A DNA stretch of 64,000 bases from JAHEDH01 sp963753285 (GCA_963753285.1 CAVWBT010000005.1:186001-250000); one strand, 5' to 3'; shown: positions 52,566-62,006, counted from the first letter of the stretch. The notes: generated by a model not told the origin, from the letters alone. Translations and numbers: made by a program.

Positions 52566-53516
52566 TCAGCGCGGCACGGTCACCGAGCGCAGGCTGGCGG
52601 TGATCGCGTCCGCCGGCGTGTACCGCTCGATCTCTGCTTCCGGGCGGATCAGGATCCGGTGGTTGAGCACCGGCCTCGCCATCCGGCTGACATCGTCGGG
52701 TGTCACATAGTCACGACCCGCCATGGCTGCGATCGCCCGCGAGGCTGCGAGCAGATGGACGGCCGCTCGCGGGCTGGCGCCCAGCTCGACCGACGGCTGG
52801 CTGCGGGTCGCCGCGACGACCTTGGCGAGATAGTCGAGCACCTCGTCCTCGATGCGGAGCGAGCTGACCTGGTCGCGCATCGACAGCAGCTCGTCGGCCC
52901 CGGTCACCGCCACCACGTAGTCGATCGCAGTGGGTCTCACGCCGTCGCGAGACATGCGCAGCATCTCGAGCTCGAATTCGGCCTCGGGATAGCCGACCTC
53001 GATCTTCATGAGGAACCGGTCGAGCTGAGCCTCGGGCAGGGGATACGTTCCCTCGTACTCGACGGGGTTCTGCGTCGCCACGACCATGAACGGGGAGGGG
53101 AGCTCGTGGGTGGTTCCGTCGACAGACACCTGGTTCTCGGCCATCGCCTCGAGTAGAGCCGACTGCGTCTTCGGCGGCGTCCGGTTGATCTCGTCGGCGA
53201 GCAGCACGTTCGAGAACACCGGTCCGGGACGGAACACGAGATCGCCGCCGCGCAGCGTCATCGTCCCGGTGAGATCCGACGGCAGCATGTCGGGGGTGAA
53301 TTGCGCCCGAGAGAAATCGAGCCCGACGGCTCGGGCGAAGGCGTTCGCCAGGAGGGTCTTCGCGGTCCCGGGAACACCCTCGAGGAGGACGTGACCACCC
53401 ACCGCCACCGCCGCAAGCAGCGCATCGAGCGCCGGCGTCTGGCCCATCACGACCTTCGAGACCTCCTGATGGACTCGGCTCCGCAACTCTCTCATCGGGC
53501 TTCCTTCTGTCGTCAT
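52566..53516 (-). CDS. MoxR family AAA+ ATPase
   Basis: 316 residues. Walker A is LLEGVPGTAKTLLA, Walker B is VLLADEINRTPPKTQSALLEAM, and sensor/arginine regions are in MVVATQNPVEYEGTYPLPEAQLDRFL, as in MoxR. MoxR chaperones act with VWA proteins in envelope stress or complex maturation. It overlaps the DUF4350 gene by 4 bp and abuts DUF58. Confidence 0.95.
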   Translation of the reverse strand: MTTEGSPMRELRSRVHQEVSKVVMGQTPALDALLAAVAVGGHVLLEGVPGTAKTLLANAFARAVGLDFSRAQFTPDMLPSDLTGTMTLRGGDLVFRPGPVFSNVLLADEINRTPPKTQSALLEAMAENQVSVDGTTHELPSPFMVVATQNPVEYEGTYPLPEAQLDRFLMKIEVGYPEAEFELEMLRMSRDGVRPTAIDYVVAVTGADELLSMRDQVSSLRIEDEVLDYLAKVVAATRSQPSVELGASPRAAVHLLAASRAIAAMAGRDYVTPDDVSRMARPVLNHRILIRPEAEIERYTPADAITASLRSVTVPR

Positions 53517-54628
53517 CTGATGTCTCCGCTCACCGATCGCAATCTGGCGAGCGCCCGGTCTGCGACCATCACGCTATCGGGGGTGGGGGAGAAGATCGCG
53601 TCGACCTCCTCGGGCGCCAGGAAGTCGGTGGCGGCGGACCGGAGCTCGGTGTCGGTGGCGTCGGGGCCGAGCATGGCCTTGCGCATGATCTCGCGTTTGG
53701 CGAGAGCGCGTACCGGCTCGGTCGCTGCGACCGGTGAGCCGGTTCGCCGAAGGGTTGCCGCAACCGAGTCGATCAACTGGCGCCGGGACGGGACGAACCT
53801 TCGTCCCTGGGGCTCCGGCGGTCCGAACCGCCGGCCGTAGGCGACGAGCGCGATCACCAGGGCCACGCCCAGGAGGCGAAGCGTGTTCGACCAACTCGAC
53901 GGGGCCGCATCGAGCAATCCGGTCGAGCCCTGCTCGGTGAAACCGTGGCGGAACTCGTCGAACGCCACCGTGCCTGTGCCGGTCTGACCGACGACCACCT
54001 CGGCGTTGTCGAACAAGCCGAGACCCTCGTTCCCGATCGAGGCCGTGTCCGAGAACATGACGACCTTCCCGTCTCCGACCGCGATCACCACCGCCAGATG
54101 ACGATCGCCGGCCACGATGAGTGGTAGCCCTGCACCGGGCTCGAACACCCCGAACCGAGGAGCGGTGAACGTGCCGGTGCCGATGGTGAGTCGCCCTTCC
54201 TGCGGGGTGCTCGGGATCCACTCCGGCGCGACACCGGTCACGGTGTCGAGCAACTCGACGTTGGGCGAGCCACTGGTGACGAGCGTGAGGCCCGACTCGA
54301 CCGCGTTGCGGATGGCTGCCCGCTCGAACGGGTCGTAGAACATCCCTCCGACCTCGAGCGCCATCAACGTGTCGACGCCTGCGAGGGTGTCGCCACTGAT
54401 CGGCTGACGGCTCCGGATCACCTCTGCCCCGAGTTCATCGAGCGTCTCGTACAGCGCGGCAGTTCCGAGCGAGGTGGTCACGAACGACGAACCTGCCGGC
54501 CCGTCGACCGCCTCGTCCGAACCGAACACCGACACGATCACCAGAGCGACCATGATCGCCAGGATCGAGGCGACGCCCGTCACGATGTTGGAGCGGATCC
54601 TCCTGCCCTCGGCAGTGATCGTCGTCAC
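53513..54628 (-). CDS. DUF4350 domain protein
   Basis: 371 residues from GTG 54628, which overlaps the DUF4129 gene's stop (GTGA). One helix near the N-terminus (NIVTGVASILAIMVALVIVSVFG) leads into an extracytoplasmic domain with ALYETLDELGAEVIRSRQP and SSWSNTLRLLGVALVIALVAYGRRFGPPE as the second helix, then a cytoplasmic tail. This is the order of DUF4350 proteins in actinobacterial MoxR operons. Function is unknown. Confidence 0.85.
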   Translation of the reverse strand: MTTITAEGRRIRSNIVTGVASILAIMVALVIVSVFGSDEAVDGPAGSSFVTTSLGTAALYETLDELGAEVIRSRQPISGDTLAGVDTLMALEVGGMFYDPFERAAIRNAVESGLTLVTSGSPNVELLDTVTGVAPEWIPSTPQEGRLTIGTGTFTAPRFGVFEPGAGLPLIVAGDRHLAVVIAVGDGKVVMFSDTASIGNEGLGLFDNAEVVVGQTGTGTVAFDEFRHGFTEQGSTGLLDAAPSSWSNTLRLLGVALVIALVAYGRRFGPPEPQGRRFVPSRRQLIDSVAATLRRTGSPVAATEPVRALAKREIMRKAMLGPDATDTELRSAATDFLAPEEVDAIFSPTPDSVMVADRALARLRSVSGDIR

Positions 54629-55401
54629 GAGTGGACTCGCTCGGTCGAAAGCAGCTCGGACCATGAATCGGCGGACGCCCGGTATGCCGCCTCATCGGTG
54701 TGGCGGCCCCCGTAGGCCACGTCGTTGAAAGCATCGACGAGGTGGTCGAACCGCCCGTCGGCCAGAGTGGCGGCGATCTCACCAGTCGTGAGCCCGGGCC
54801 GGAAGCTGATCCTCCCCGATAGGTCGAGTCGGAGCAGCCCCGCCATGAACCGAAACCGCAGCGCTTCGTCCCATGCCCCCCGGGCGGCGGCGGCGTCCGC
54901 GGATCGCTCGAACTCGGCGGGGTCGCCGCCCTCGGCGATCAGCCGGTCCAGGCTGAATTCCTCTTCGAGCGTCGCCGACCTTCGCCGTGCGAGAAACGTG
55001 AACGCTGCAAGGCCCGCCAGGACAACCACCCCGATGACCACGAGCGCCGTGTTGGTTGGGCCACCGAGCGCCGAGGACAGCCAAGCGAGAAACCTGTCGA
55101 ACCAGGCGAGGATCAGGGCACCGAGCCGGTCGAGGAATCCTTCGCCGCCGATCTCGTATTTCGATTGCTCCAGAACGCGCCGAGCAGTCTCGATCGCCGC
55201 GTCGGCGTCTGGCGTTCCGGGCCGTGCCAGGAGATCGGTGAGCGTCTCGAGGCGCCGGTCCAGGTCGCTGCCGGTGGCATCGAGGATCGAACCCATGTCG
55301 ATCGCCACTCCGTCGACATCGGTGATCGGACGAAGCGCCTCGAGGTTCTCGCCGTCGATCAGCTCGATGACCTCTTCGGCCGGAGTGAGGCCGAGGATCA
55401 C
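54625..55401 (-). CDS. DUF4129 domain protein
   Basis: 258 residues from GTG 55401 (GTGA overlap with the gene before). One membrane helix (TALVVIGVVVLAGLAAFTFLA) divides an N-terminal region from the C-terminal DUF4129 domain, AAAARGAWDEALRFRFMAGLLRLD with DAFNDVAYGGRHTDEAAYRA (the YGxxxxt motif). It is thought to be part of a membrane complex with DUF58 and MoxR. Confidence 0.88.
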   Translation of the reverse strand: MILGLTPAEEVIELIDGENLEALRPITDVDGVAIDMGSILDATGSDLDRRLETLTDLLARPGTPDADAAIETARRVLEQSKYEIGGEGFLDRLGALILAWFDRFLAWLSSALGGPTNTALVVIGVVVLAGLAAFTFLARRRSATLEEEFSLDRLIAEGGDPAEFERSADAAAARGAWDEALRFRFMAGLLRLDLSGRISFRPGLTTGEIAATLADGRFDHLVDAFNDVAYGGRHTDEAAYRASADSWSELLSTERVHS

Positions 55402-56375
55402 TCGGGGGCGTCCAACCCGAACGGGTCCGAGCCTGAGTCCGGTGTGCTGTCGGTGCCGGTCGATTGTTCGAGTTCCCTGGACAGCAGCTCGAGATCGAAT
55501 CCCTCCAGCCGCACCCGCAGATCGAAGTAGACGGCGAGCCCGACGGCGGCCAGGAACGGCGTCTGGAAGATGCTCACGAGTGCGCTCGACACGGCCGACG
55601 ACGCAAACACCAGCCCTCCGGACAGTTCGCCGGTATCGGTAGCCGAGAAGATCGCAGGGCCGGTGACGCTCAGCTGGATGATGCTGCTGACGATCGCACT
55701 GATGATCCCGATGATGATCGCAGCGAGGAAGCCGGTCCAGAAGGTCGCCCAGAAGCGGTGCCGCACCATCGAGATCGAACGACCGATCGCCTGAACGGGG
55801 CCGAGGTTCTCGACGATCAGCGCCGGGACGGCGACGTAGGCCAGTGTGAAGACGGAGATCAGCAGACCGATGAAGGAGAAGAACCCGACGATTGCTGCGA
55901 GGATCTCGGAAACCTGGGCGACGATGACGATCACGATCACGAGTGCGATTGCGGCGCTGATGGCGATCAATCCGATGAGGATGCCCGTGAGTAGCACGGG
56001 GAAGGCCCTCCGCAGCCCGATCGACAGACCCTCCCGCCAGGAGGTCTGCTTCCCCTGGTACGAGTCGCCGATGACGCTCACGGCCCCGGCCTGAACCACC
56101 AGAGAGCCGAGCGCTCCGATGATCCCCGTCAGGATCGTGAGGCCGATGAAGGCGGCGAACTCGTCTGCGAAGTCGAAGGTCTCCGGATCGCTGATCAGAT
56201 CGAAGTAGTTGAAGTTGCCTGCTGCCGTGCTGATCACCGCGTTGAGCACCGCCACCGGCACCAGAATGACCGCGGCGAGCGTCACGAGCTGCTTGAAGTT
56301 GGATGTGAACAGCTTGAATCCGGCATCGAGGTTCTCGCCGATCGACCGCGGTCGCAGATCAGGTCGTGAGGTCAT
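55398..56375 (-). CDS. Polytopic membrane protein (glycerophosphodiesterase membrane-domain type)
   Basis: 325 residues, about six long hydrophobic helices. SIGENLDAGFKLFTSNFKQLVTLA and VPALIVENLGPVQAIGRSISMVRHRFWATF are the recurrent blocks of the membrane domain also found attached to some glycerophosphoryl diester phosphodiesterases; no phosphodiesterase domain is present. It heads the operon DUF4129-DUF4350-MoxR-DUF58 and is probably a component of the same envelope system. Confidence 0.8.
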   Translation of the reverse strand: MTSRPDLRPRSIGENLDAGFKLFTSNFKQLVTLAAVILVPVAVLNAVISTAAGNFNYFDLISDPETFDFADEFAAFIGLTILTGIIGALGSLVVQAGAVSVIGDSYQGKQTSWREGLSIGLRRAFPVLLTGILIGLIAISAAIALVIVIVIVAQVSEILAAIVGFFSFIGLLISVFTLAYVAVPALIVENLGPVQAIGRSISMVRHRFWATFWTGFLAAIIIGIISAIVSSIIQLSVTGPAIFSATDTGELSGGLVFASSAVSSALVSIFQTPFLAAVGLAVYFDLRVRLEGFDLELLSRELEQSTGTDSTPDSGSDPFGLDAPE

Positions 56376-56422
56376 GGAAGCGCATTTCCTTCGTCGGGCC
56401 CCACAAAACTAGCCGCTGCCCC

Positions 56423-56474
56423 CTGACTGTCGATAGAGCGGACCATCAGACTTCTCCAACCATCGACAGGTCAG
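56423..56474. promoter_or_regulatory. Imperfect inverted repeat between divergent operons
   Basis: CTGACTGTCGAT at 56423-56434 is mirrored by ATCGACAGGTCAG at 56462-56474 with one bulged base. The 172-bp gap between the minus-strand envelope operon and mutM holds no gene. It could be a binding site shared by the divergent promoters. Confidence 0.35.
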
Positions 56475-56547
56475 ACGTGGGACGTGAGACGTCGACGGAG
56501 GACTCCGGCGATTTGTCGTAGTCGGCTCCAAGTGAAATCCTGCCGAT

Positions 56548-57387
56548 GTGCCCGAACTGCCCGAGGTCGAGACGACGAGACGATTCATCGAGCCGGTGCT
56601 GGCCGGTCGACGGATCGAGCACGCCGAGGTCAGGCGGCCCCGTACGGCGCGACGGAACGTCAGGCCCGAGGACGTCGCAGCTCGACTCCGCGGCCGTCGA
56701 GTTCAACGAGTCGGCCGACGGGGGAAGTTCATCCTGACCGATGTCGAAGGCGATTTCACATGGGTGATCCATCTGGGCATGTCGGGGCGCATGCAGATCG
56801 CCGAGCCCGACGAGCCCGAGGTGCCCCACACGAACGCCGTGTTCACAACCGACGAGGGAACCGAGTTGCGGTTCGTCGACCCCCGGACGTTCGGATTCGT
56901 TGCGGTGTTCACGCCGGAGGAGATCGAGCAGTCGGGGCTCGGCCGAGTCGGACGGGATGCCTTGAACGATCTGCCTTCCCCCGAGCAGTTCGCCGAAGCG
57001 TTCGCCAGTCGCATCCCGACCGTCAAGTCGGCGCTGCTCGACCAACGGTTCATCGCCGGGCTCGGCAACATCTATGCCGACGAGGTGCTCCATCGGGCCA
57101 GGATCCATCCCGCCCGACCGATCGGATCACTCGATGCGGACGAGATCCGACGCCTCCACGATGCGATCGCCCCGGTGCTGGAAGCCGGTGTCGCCCACGG
57201 TGGCACGTCACTGAACGATCTGGCGTATCTGCTCCCCGATGGCCGAGCCGGTGAGTACCTCGAACGACTCGGCGCCTACGGCAGGGAGGGTGAGCCGTGT
57301 CGGCGATGCGGGCAACCGATCGAGCGGCTGGTCATCGCCCAGCGCTCCTCGCATTTCTGTCCACGATGTCAACCGCTGGCAGACTGA
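56548..57387 (+). CDS. mutM: Formamidopyrimidine-DNA glycosylase (MutM/Fpg)
   Basis: 279 residues from GTG 56548. The mature N-terminus PELPEVET supplies the catalytic Pro and Glu; the beta-hairpin lysine is in RRGKFILTD. The helix-two-turn-helix region is QRFIAGLGNIYADEVLHRARIHP, and the zinc finger CRRCGQ...CPRC closes the protein. It removes 8-oxoguanine and ring-opened purines. It resumes the conserved order rnc-mutM-smc-ftsY after the 13-kb interruption. Confidence 0.96.
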   Translation: MPELPEVETTRRFIEPVLAGRRIEHAEVRRPRTARRNVRPEDVAARLRGRRVQRVGRRGKFILTDVEGDFTWVIHLGMSGRMQIAEPDEPEVPHTNAVFTTDEGTELRFVDPRTFGFVAVFTPEEIEQSGLGRVGRDALNDLPSPEQFAEAFASRIPTVKSALLDQRFIAGLGNIYADEVLHRARIHPARPIGSLDADEIRRLHDAIAPVLEAGVAHGGTSLNDLAYLLPDGRAGEYLERLGAYGREGEPCRRCGQPIERLVIAQRSSHFCPRCQPLAD

Positions 57388-57391
57388 GACC

Positions 57392-57664
57392 ATGAAAGCC
57401 GCACATGCAACCGTCTCCGGCCGAGTCCAAGGCGTCACGTTCCGTCAGACCACCCGTCGTGAAGCGCGACAGCGACACCTCCACGGATGGGTCCGGAACC
57501 TGCGAACCGGGGAGGTCGAGGTCTTCGTCCAGGGAGACGAAGACGCCGTCAACTCGTTCATCGACTGGCTCTGGACCGGCCCGTCTGCCGCGCTGGTGAC
57601 CGGAGTCGAATCGGACACCGTCGAGCCGGACTCGAACCTCCAGGATTTCCTGATAACCAACTGA
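57392..57664 (+). CDS. acyP: Acylphosphatase
   Basis: 90 residues. ATVSGRVQGVTFRQTTRREA holds the phosphate-binding loop and catalytic Arg, and GWVRNLRTGEVEVFVQG the catalytic Asn. It hydrolyses acyl phosphates. ATG 57392 is 4 nt after the mutM stop, so they are co-transcribed; acyP between mutM and smc is a common order. Confidence 0.94.
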   Translation: MKAAHATVSGRVQGVTFRQTTRREARQRHLHGWVRNLRTGEVEVFVQGDEDAVNSFIDWLWTGPSAALVTGVESDTVEPDSNLQDFLITN

Positions 57665-57666
57665 AG

Positions 57667-57808
57667 ATGACAGACGACAGACTTCAGATGACAGAAGGGC
57701 GCCGCACTCGACGGCGGAGGGGCTGACATCGGTTTGCCGCCTTCCGGAGATCCCAGCGGCAGGTCATCTCGAGGGCGATCTGTCATCTGTCATCTGTCAT
57801 CTGTCATG
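57667..57808. repeat. Heptanucleotide repeats in opposite orientations (GATGACA / TGTCATC)
   Basis: Four 7-bp units TGTCATC (the last TGTCATG) fill 57781-57808. Reverse-complement copies GATGACA begin at 57667 and 57687, with a variant between them, so the 226-bp spacer before smc can fold on itself. No gene is seen in it. Confidence 0.85.
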
Positions 57809-57850
57809 CAGCGATCCCGCTTCCACGAACCACCAAGCTGCGAACAGGGC

Positions 57851-57859
57851 TGATACGCT
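57851..57859 (+). promoter_or_regulatory. Extended -10 promoter for smc
   Basis: TG-A-TACGCT is an extended -10 element 31 nt before the smc ATG. A transcript starting near 57866 would have a leader of about 25 nt. Confidence 0.45.
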
Positions 57860-57890
57860 GCATCGAACCACATTGATGTAAGTCGGGTCC

Positions 57891-60800
57891 ATGTTTCTCA
57901 AGTCGCTCAAACTGACCGGGTTCAAGTCCTTCGCCGATCGCACGCGCCTCGACCTGCGCCCCGGCGTGACGGTGATCGTCGGTCCGAACGGGTCGGGCAA
58001 ATCGAACATCGTCGACGCCCTCTCCTGGGTGATGGGCACCCAGTCCACGAAGGCGCTGCGGACGTCGAAGATGGACGACGTCATCTTCGCCGGCACCGCA
58101 ACCCGCCCCGGGCTGGCGAGGGCCGAAGTCACCCTCGTGTTCGACAACGGTTCGGGCATGCTGCCACTCGACCTGCCCGAGGTGAGCGTCACGCGACGGC
58201 TGTATCGAGACGGATCCTCCGACTACGAGATCAACGGGGTGGGGTGCCGACTTCTCGACATCCAGGAACTGCTCTCCGACTCGGGTGTCGGCCGACATCA
58301 GCACGTCATCATCGGCCAGGGACAGATCACTTCGGTGCTCAATGCCACCCCCGAAGACCACCGAGCCGTGATCGAAGAGGCCGCCGGAATCCTCAAGCAC
58401 CGCGTTCGGAGGGACAAGGCCGACCGAAGACTGGAACGGACCGACGGCGACGTCACTCGGCTGCACGATCTCCTCGGGGAACTCAGCCGGCAGATGCGTC
58501 CGCTCAAGCGCCAGGCCGCCGCCGCCGAGCGGTACGACGACGTCGCAGCCGAGGCGCAGGCCCTCAGGCTCTACCTCGGCGGTGAGGAACTCCGCTCCAT
58601 CACGAACCGCCAGGCCGAGGTGCGTCAGATCCAGGAGACCGCCCACGAGGTCGTCGCCTCGCGGACCGACCTGCTTGCAGACCTGGGATCCGAGCTCGAC
58701 GCGGTGCGTGCCGAGGCCGGCATGTTCGGGCAGGCACTCGAGCGAGACACGTCGGCGGCAGCACGCCTCGAAACCCTGAGCGAACGACTCCGGCGGATCG
58801 CCCAGGTCGCCGCCGAACGTGCCAGGACCTCACGGGAGCGGCTCGAAGGCGCCGAGGACCGCCGCTACGGGCTCGAAGCCGAACGGAGTGAGCTCGTCTC
58901 CGAACTCGCATCCACCGACGAGGACCAGCGCCGCCTGGCGGTCGCCGCCGAAGCGGCGGAACGGATCTTTCGTTCGCTCGAGGACGAAGAGCGCAGCCTG
59001 GCCGACCAGGAGTCGATGTCGACCGAAGGGGCGATCGCAGTCGTGCGTGGCGACCTCAGATCGCTCGAGGCCTCCGACGAACGGGACGAGCGCGAAGCGC
59101 GATCCGTCACCGAGCGGATCGAGGGTCTGGAGCGTCGCATCGCCGAGCACGCCGAGGAAACGGCCGGGCTCAACACCGAGATCCGTGATCTCGACGCAAT
59201 CGTCGTCGAGGCTCAAGACCGATTCCATCGCGTCCAGGCGGAGCGGAAGCAGCTGCAGGAGGGGTGGGAGCGCTCCGAGGCCATGTACAACGAGGCGCGT
59301 GTCGTGGTGGCCGCCGCAGCCGCACGCCTGGCCGCGGTCGAAGAGGCGGCAGAAGGACTGGCAGACCCAGAGTCCCGATCGGTCGTCGAGGCCATCGAGG
59401 GCTACTCCGGGACGATCGCCTCGCTGCTCGACGTGCCCGAGGAGTGCGCCGCCGCAGTCGACGCCGTGCTCGGACATCTGGCCGACGCGCTCGTGCTCGA
59501 CGCTGCGGTATCCGTCGAGGACACGATCGCCGAGCTCAAGTCGAAGGGGCTCGGGGGAGTGTCGGTGGTCCAACTCGGTCGGGGCACGCACGACGGCGCT
59601 CCGACGGCACTCCCGGCGGGGGTCACTTGGCTACCGGACGTGCTGGGCCCCGCGGCCGATCGCAACCTCGCAATCTCACTGCTCGGCGCGGCCCACCTCT
59701 CGGAGAGCTGGAAACACGGCTGGCAGCAGTCACAGACGAATCCCGCATGGGTGTTCGTGACGCTCGAAGGCGACATCTTCCACGGCGGCACCGTGCGAGT
59801 GGCCCACCCGGACGGCGCAACACCGGCGATGCTCGAGAACGCCCAAGTCGAGGTCGAGCGCGCCGAGACCGAACTCGCCCGCGCGCAGAGCCTCCTCACC
59901 CAGTCCAAGCGGGCATTCGACGGTGCACGCGAGGCCGAGCGCGACACACTGGAGACACTCGAGTCACTCGAGGCGCGTCTGTCCGGAGCGACCGACTCAC
60001 TCGGACGCTCCGAACGGATCGTTGTCGAGTCCGAGACCGAGCTGTCCCGCCTCACCGACAGGCACGCTTCGCTCCGCCAGGCCATCGACGAGCGCGCCCA
60101 CCAGCGGGCCGTCCTCACCGAACGCCTCGCCAATCTCGAAGGTGAAGAAGCGGAACGTCAGCGGGCATGGGAAGAGCTCACAGCTCGCAGGAACGAGGTC
60201 GCCCGCCGCCGTGAGGCCGCCCGAGCCGACTGGCAGACGCTCGAGTCGGACGTCACCTCCATGACGGGCCGCCGTTCGATGATGGAGAACCGGATTGCGG
60301 TGATCGGCGAGCTCCTCGAGCAAGAAGCCAGCAGCGACGAGAGCCCAGAACGGATCGAACGGCTGCAGCGCGTCGAGGCGTTGGCCCGGCGGGCACTCGA
60401 AATCCTGGGCATCCACCTCGAAGATCTGCGTCGACGGCAGGCAGAGCTGCGCGAACAGGCGGGCGAGGCCGGCCGGAAGTTGGACGAGCTCACGAGGACC
60501 GAGCGTGCCTACCGGACCGAATTGGACGACGCCGAGCGCCGGCTGTCGCGGGTGGCGGTGGAGGAAGCGGAACTGCGCGTCCGATTCGAATCGGTCGCCG
60601 AACGGCTCCGGCGGGACGCGGACGCCACCGAGGCCGAGGCCATGGCCGCCCCGAGACCGGACATCGATTCCGACGATCTCGGGGGAGTCCTGCGGTCGCG
60701 AGAGGCCGAGTTGAAGCGAATGGGGCCGATCAACCCGCTCGCCGCCGAGGAATATGTCGAGCTCTCAGAACGCCACGCCTTTCTCGCCGCCCAACTGGAT

Positions 60801-61331
60801 GATCTCGAAGCGAGTCGATCCGAGCTCCGCCGTATCATCGAGGCGCTCGACATCGAGATCCACAACCAGTTTCTCGAGGCCTACACCGAGATCGCTGCCG
60901 CCTACGAGGAGAACTTCGCCGTCCTGTTCCCGGGCGGCCGGGGCAAGCTCACTCTCACCGAACCGGACGACCCCATGACCTCGGGCGTGGAGATCGGAGC
61001 GCAGCCGGTGGGGAAGCGGGTCGCCAAGATGAGCTTGCTGTCGGGTGGAGAGCGCTCGCTCGCCGCCCTGGCGTTCCTCTTCGCAGTGTTCAAGGCCCGC
61101 CCGAGCCCCTTCTACATCCTCGACGAGGTCGAGGCTGCGCTCGACGACGCCAACCTCAGGCGCTTCCTACGGCTGCTGGCGTCGTTCCGCGACAACGCCC
61201 AGCTGATGATCGTGACCCACCAGCAGCAGACCATGGAGAGCGGAGACGTCCTCTACGGCGTCACGATGGAACCCGGTGGCTCGTCGAAGGTCATCGCCAA
61301 GGCCATGTCCGAGGTCGAACAGACGGTCTGA
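57891..61331 (+). CDS. smc: Chromosome segregation protein SMC
   Basis: 1146 residues. The N-terminal ATPase half has SLKLTGFKSFADRTRLDL and Walker A IVGPNGSGKSNIVDALSWVMG. Coiled-coil arms flank a hinge at roughly residues 490-645 (GYSGTIASLLDVPEECAAAV and GVSVVQLGRGTH). The C-terminal half has the signature LLSGGERSLAALAFLFAVF near residue 1048 and Walker B FYILDEVEAALDDANL. It is the core of the SMC-ScpAB condensin. scpA and scpB are not in the window. A promoter lies just upstream. Confidence 0.96.
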   Translation: MFLKSLKLTGFKSFADRTRLDLRPGVTVIVGPNGSGKSNIVDALSWVMGTQSTKALRTSKMDDVIFAGTATRPGLARAEVTLVFDNGSGMLPLDLPEVSVTRRLYRDGSSDYEINGVGCRLLDIQELLSDSGVGRHQHVIIGQGQITSVLNATPEDHRAVIEEAAGILKHRVRRDKADRRLERTDGDVTRLHDLLGELSRQMRPLKRQAAAAERYDDVAAEAQALRLYLGGEELRSITNRQAEVRQIQETAHEVVASRTDLLADLGSELDAVRAEAGMFGQALERDTSAAARLETLSERLRRIAQVAAERARTSRERLEGAEDRRYGLEAERSELVSELASTDEDQRRLAVAAEAAERIFRSLEDEERSLADQESMSTEGAIAVVRGDLRSLEASDERDEREARSVTERIEGLERRIAEHAEETAGLNTEIRDLDAIVVEAQDRFHRVQAERKQLQEGWERSEAMYNEARVVVAAAAARLAAVEEAAEGLADPESRSVVEAIEGYSGTIASLLDVPEECAAAVDAVLGHLADALVLDAAVSVEDTIAELKSKGLGGVSVVQLGRGTHDGAPTALPAGVTWLPDVLGPAADRNLAISLLGAAHLSESWKHGWQQSQTNPAWVFVTLEGDIFHGGTVRVAHPDGATPAMLENAQVEVERAETELARAQSLLTQSKRAFDGAREAERDTLETLESLEARLSGATDSLGRSERIVVESETELSRLTDRHASLRQAIDERAHQRAVLTERLANLEGEEAERQRAWEELTARRNEVARRREAARADWQTLESDVTSMTGRRSMMENRIAVIGELLEQEASSDESPERIERLQRVEALARRALEILGIHLEDLRRRQAELREQAGEAGRKLDELTRTERAYRTELDDAERRLSRVAVEEAELRVRFESVAERLRRDADATEAEAMAAPRPDIDSDDLGGVLRSREAELKRMGPINPLAAEEYVELSERHAFLAAQLDDLEASRSELRRIIEALDIEIHNQFLEAYTEIAAAYEENFAVLFPGGRGKLTLTEPDDPMTSGVEIGAQPVGKRVAKMSLLSGGERSLAALAFLFAVFKARPSPFYILDEVEAALDDANLRRFLRLLASFRDNAQLMIVTHQQQTMESGDVLYGVTMEPGGSSKVIAKAMSEVEQTV

Positions 61332-61407
61332 TGTTTCTCGTCCTCCCGGTTGGGTAGGCACGTCTCATCGAGCGCAGCTGCGCACGATCGACCGACAGGG
61401 GTAGAAC

Positions 61408-61617
61408 ATGGACACCAATACGCAGGTCACCACCTGGACCGATCTCGGCCGCGACATGTGGTCGTACCTGACCGGCAAAGAAGCCGCCATCGACTATCAG
61501 TTCGTCGACATGGTCGTCGACGTTCCCCGCGACACGGGAGCAGACGCCCCCACCGCGACGTGGCGTCTCAACGGCACCCTCCGCATCTCCACCACCGACG
61601 TCGACCAGCGGTCCTGA
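61408..61617 (+). CDS. Small hypothetical protein (69 aa)
   Basis: 69 residues: TWTDLGRDMWSYLTGKEAAIDYQF, then a beta-like stretch VDMVVDVP and ATWRLNGTLRISTTDV. No family is recognised. AGGGG lies about 7 nt before the ATG. It is followed 2 nt after its stop by another small gene, and the pair sits between smc and ftsY. Confidence 0.62.
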   Translation: MDTNTQVTTWTDLGRDMWSYLTGKEAAIDYQFVDMVVDVPRDTGADAPTATWRLNGTLRISTTDVDQRS

Positions 61618-61619
61618 AC

Positions 61620-61952
61620 ATGACCCGTTCGGCGATCATCGCCGACGCCGATCTGACGGTCCGAGCCGGAACCGGTGAGGGGCACCTCAGCGGTTCCGGT
61701 TCTCATTTGGCCTTCGAGACGCCACATCTGGCGGCCTTCCTCGCAACGATGCCGGGCGAATCAGCCCGGGGCATCCGGTCTGTTGCGAGGGGTCTCGCCT
61801 CCATGGGCCTTTCGGTCGGTGTGATCGAAGACGGGGTCGCGGTGCTCGACATGGGAGACGGCCACACATCCCTTCTTGCGAGAGCATTCGGTTTCCAGCA
61901 CGTCCGGATCCGACGCCCATTGCGGTTGCTGGCGCGGTATCTCTGGCGCTGA
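61620..61952 (+). CDS. Small hypothetical protein (110 aa)
   Basis: 110 residues. IADADLTVRAGTGEGHLSGSGSHLAFETPHLAAFL is followed by an alpha/beta stretch (SARGIRSVARGLASMGLSVGVIEDGVAVLDMG) and a basic C-terminus (RIRRPLRLLARYLWR). No family is recognised. The start ATG 61620 is 2 nt past the preceding stop; the longer frame from 61350 crosses the other small gene and is rejected. The two probably act together. Confidence 0.65.
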   Translation: MTRSAIIADADLTVRAGTGEGHLSGSGSHLAFETPHLAAFLATMPGESARGIRSVARGLASMGLSVGVIEDGVAVLDMGDGHTSLLARAFGFQHVRIRRPLRLLARYLWR

Positions 61953-62006
61953 TTCGCGGGCCGGCAAGGCTCACTAGCCTTCCGACCGCATCCAACAGGG
62001 AGCGGC

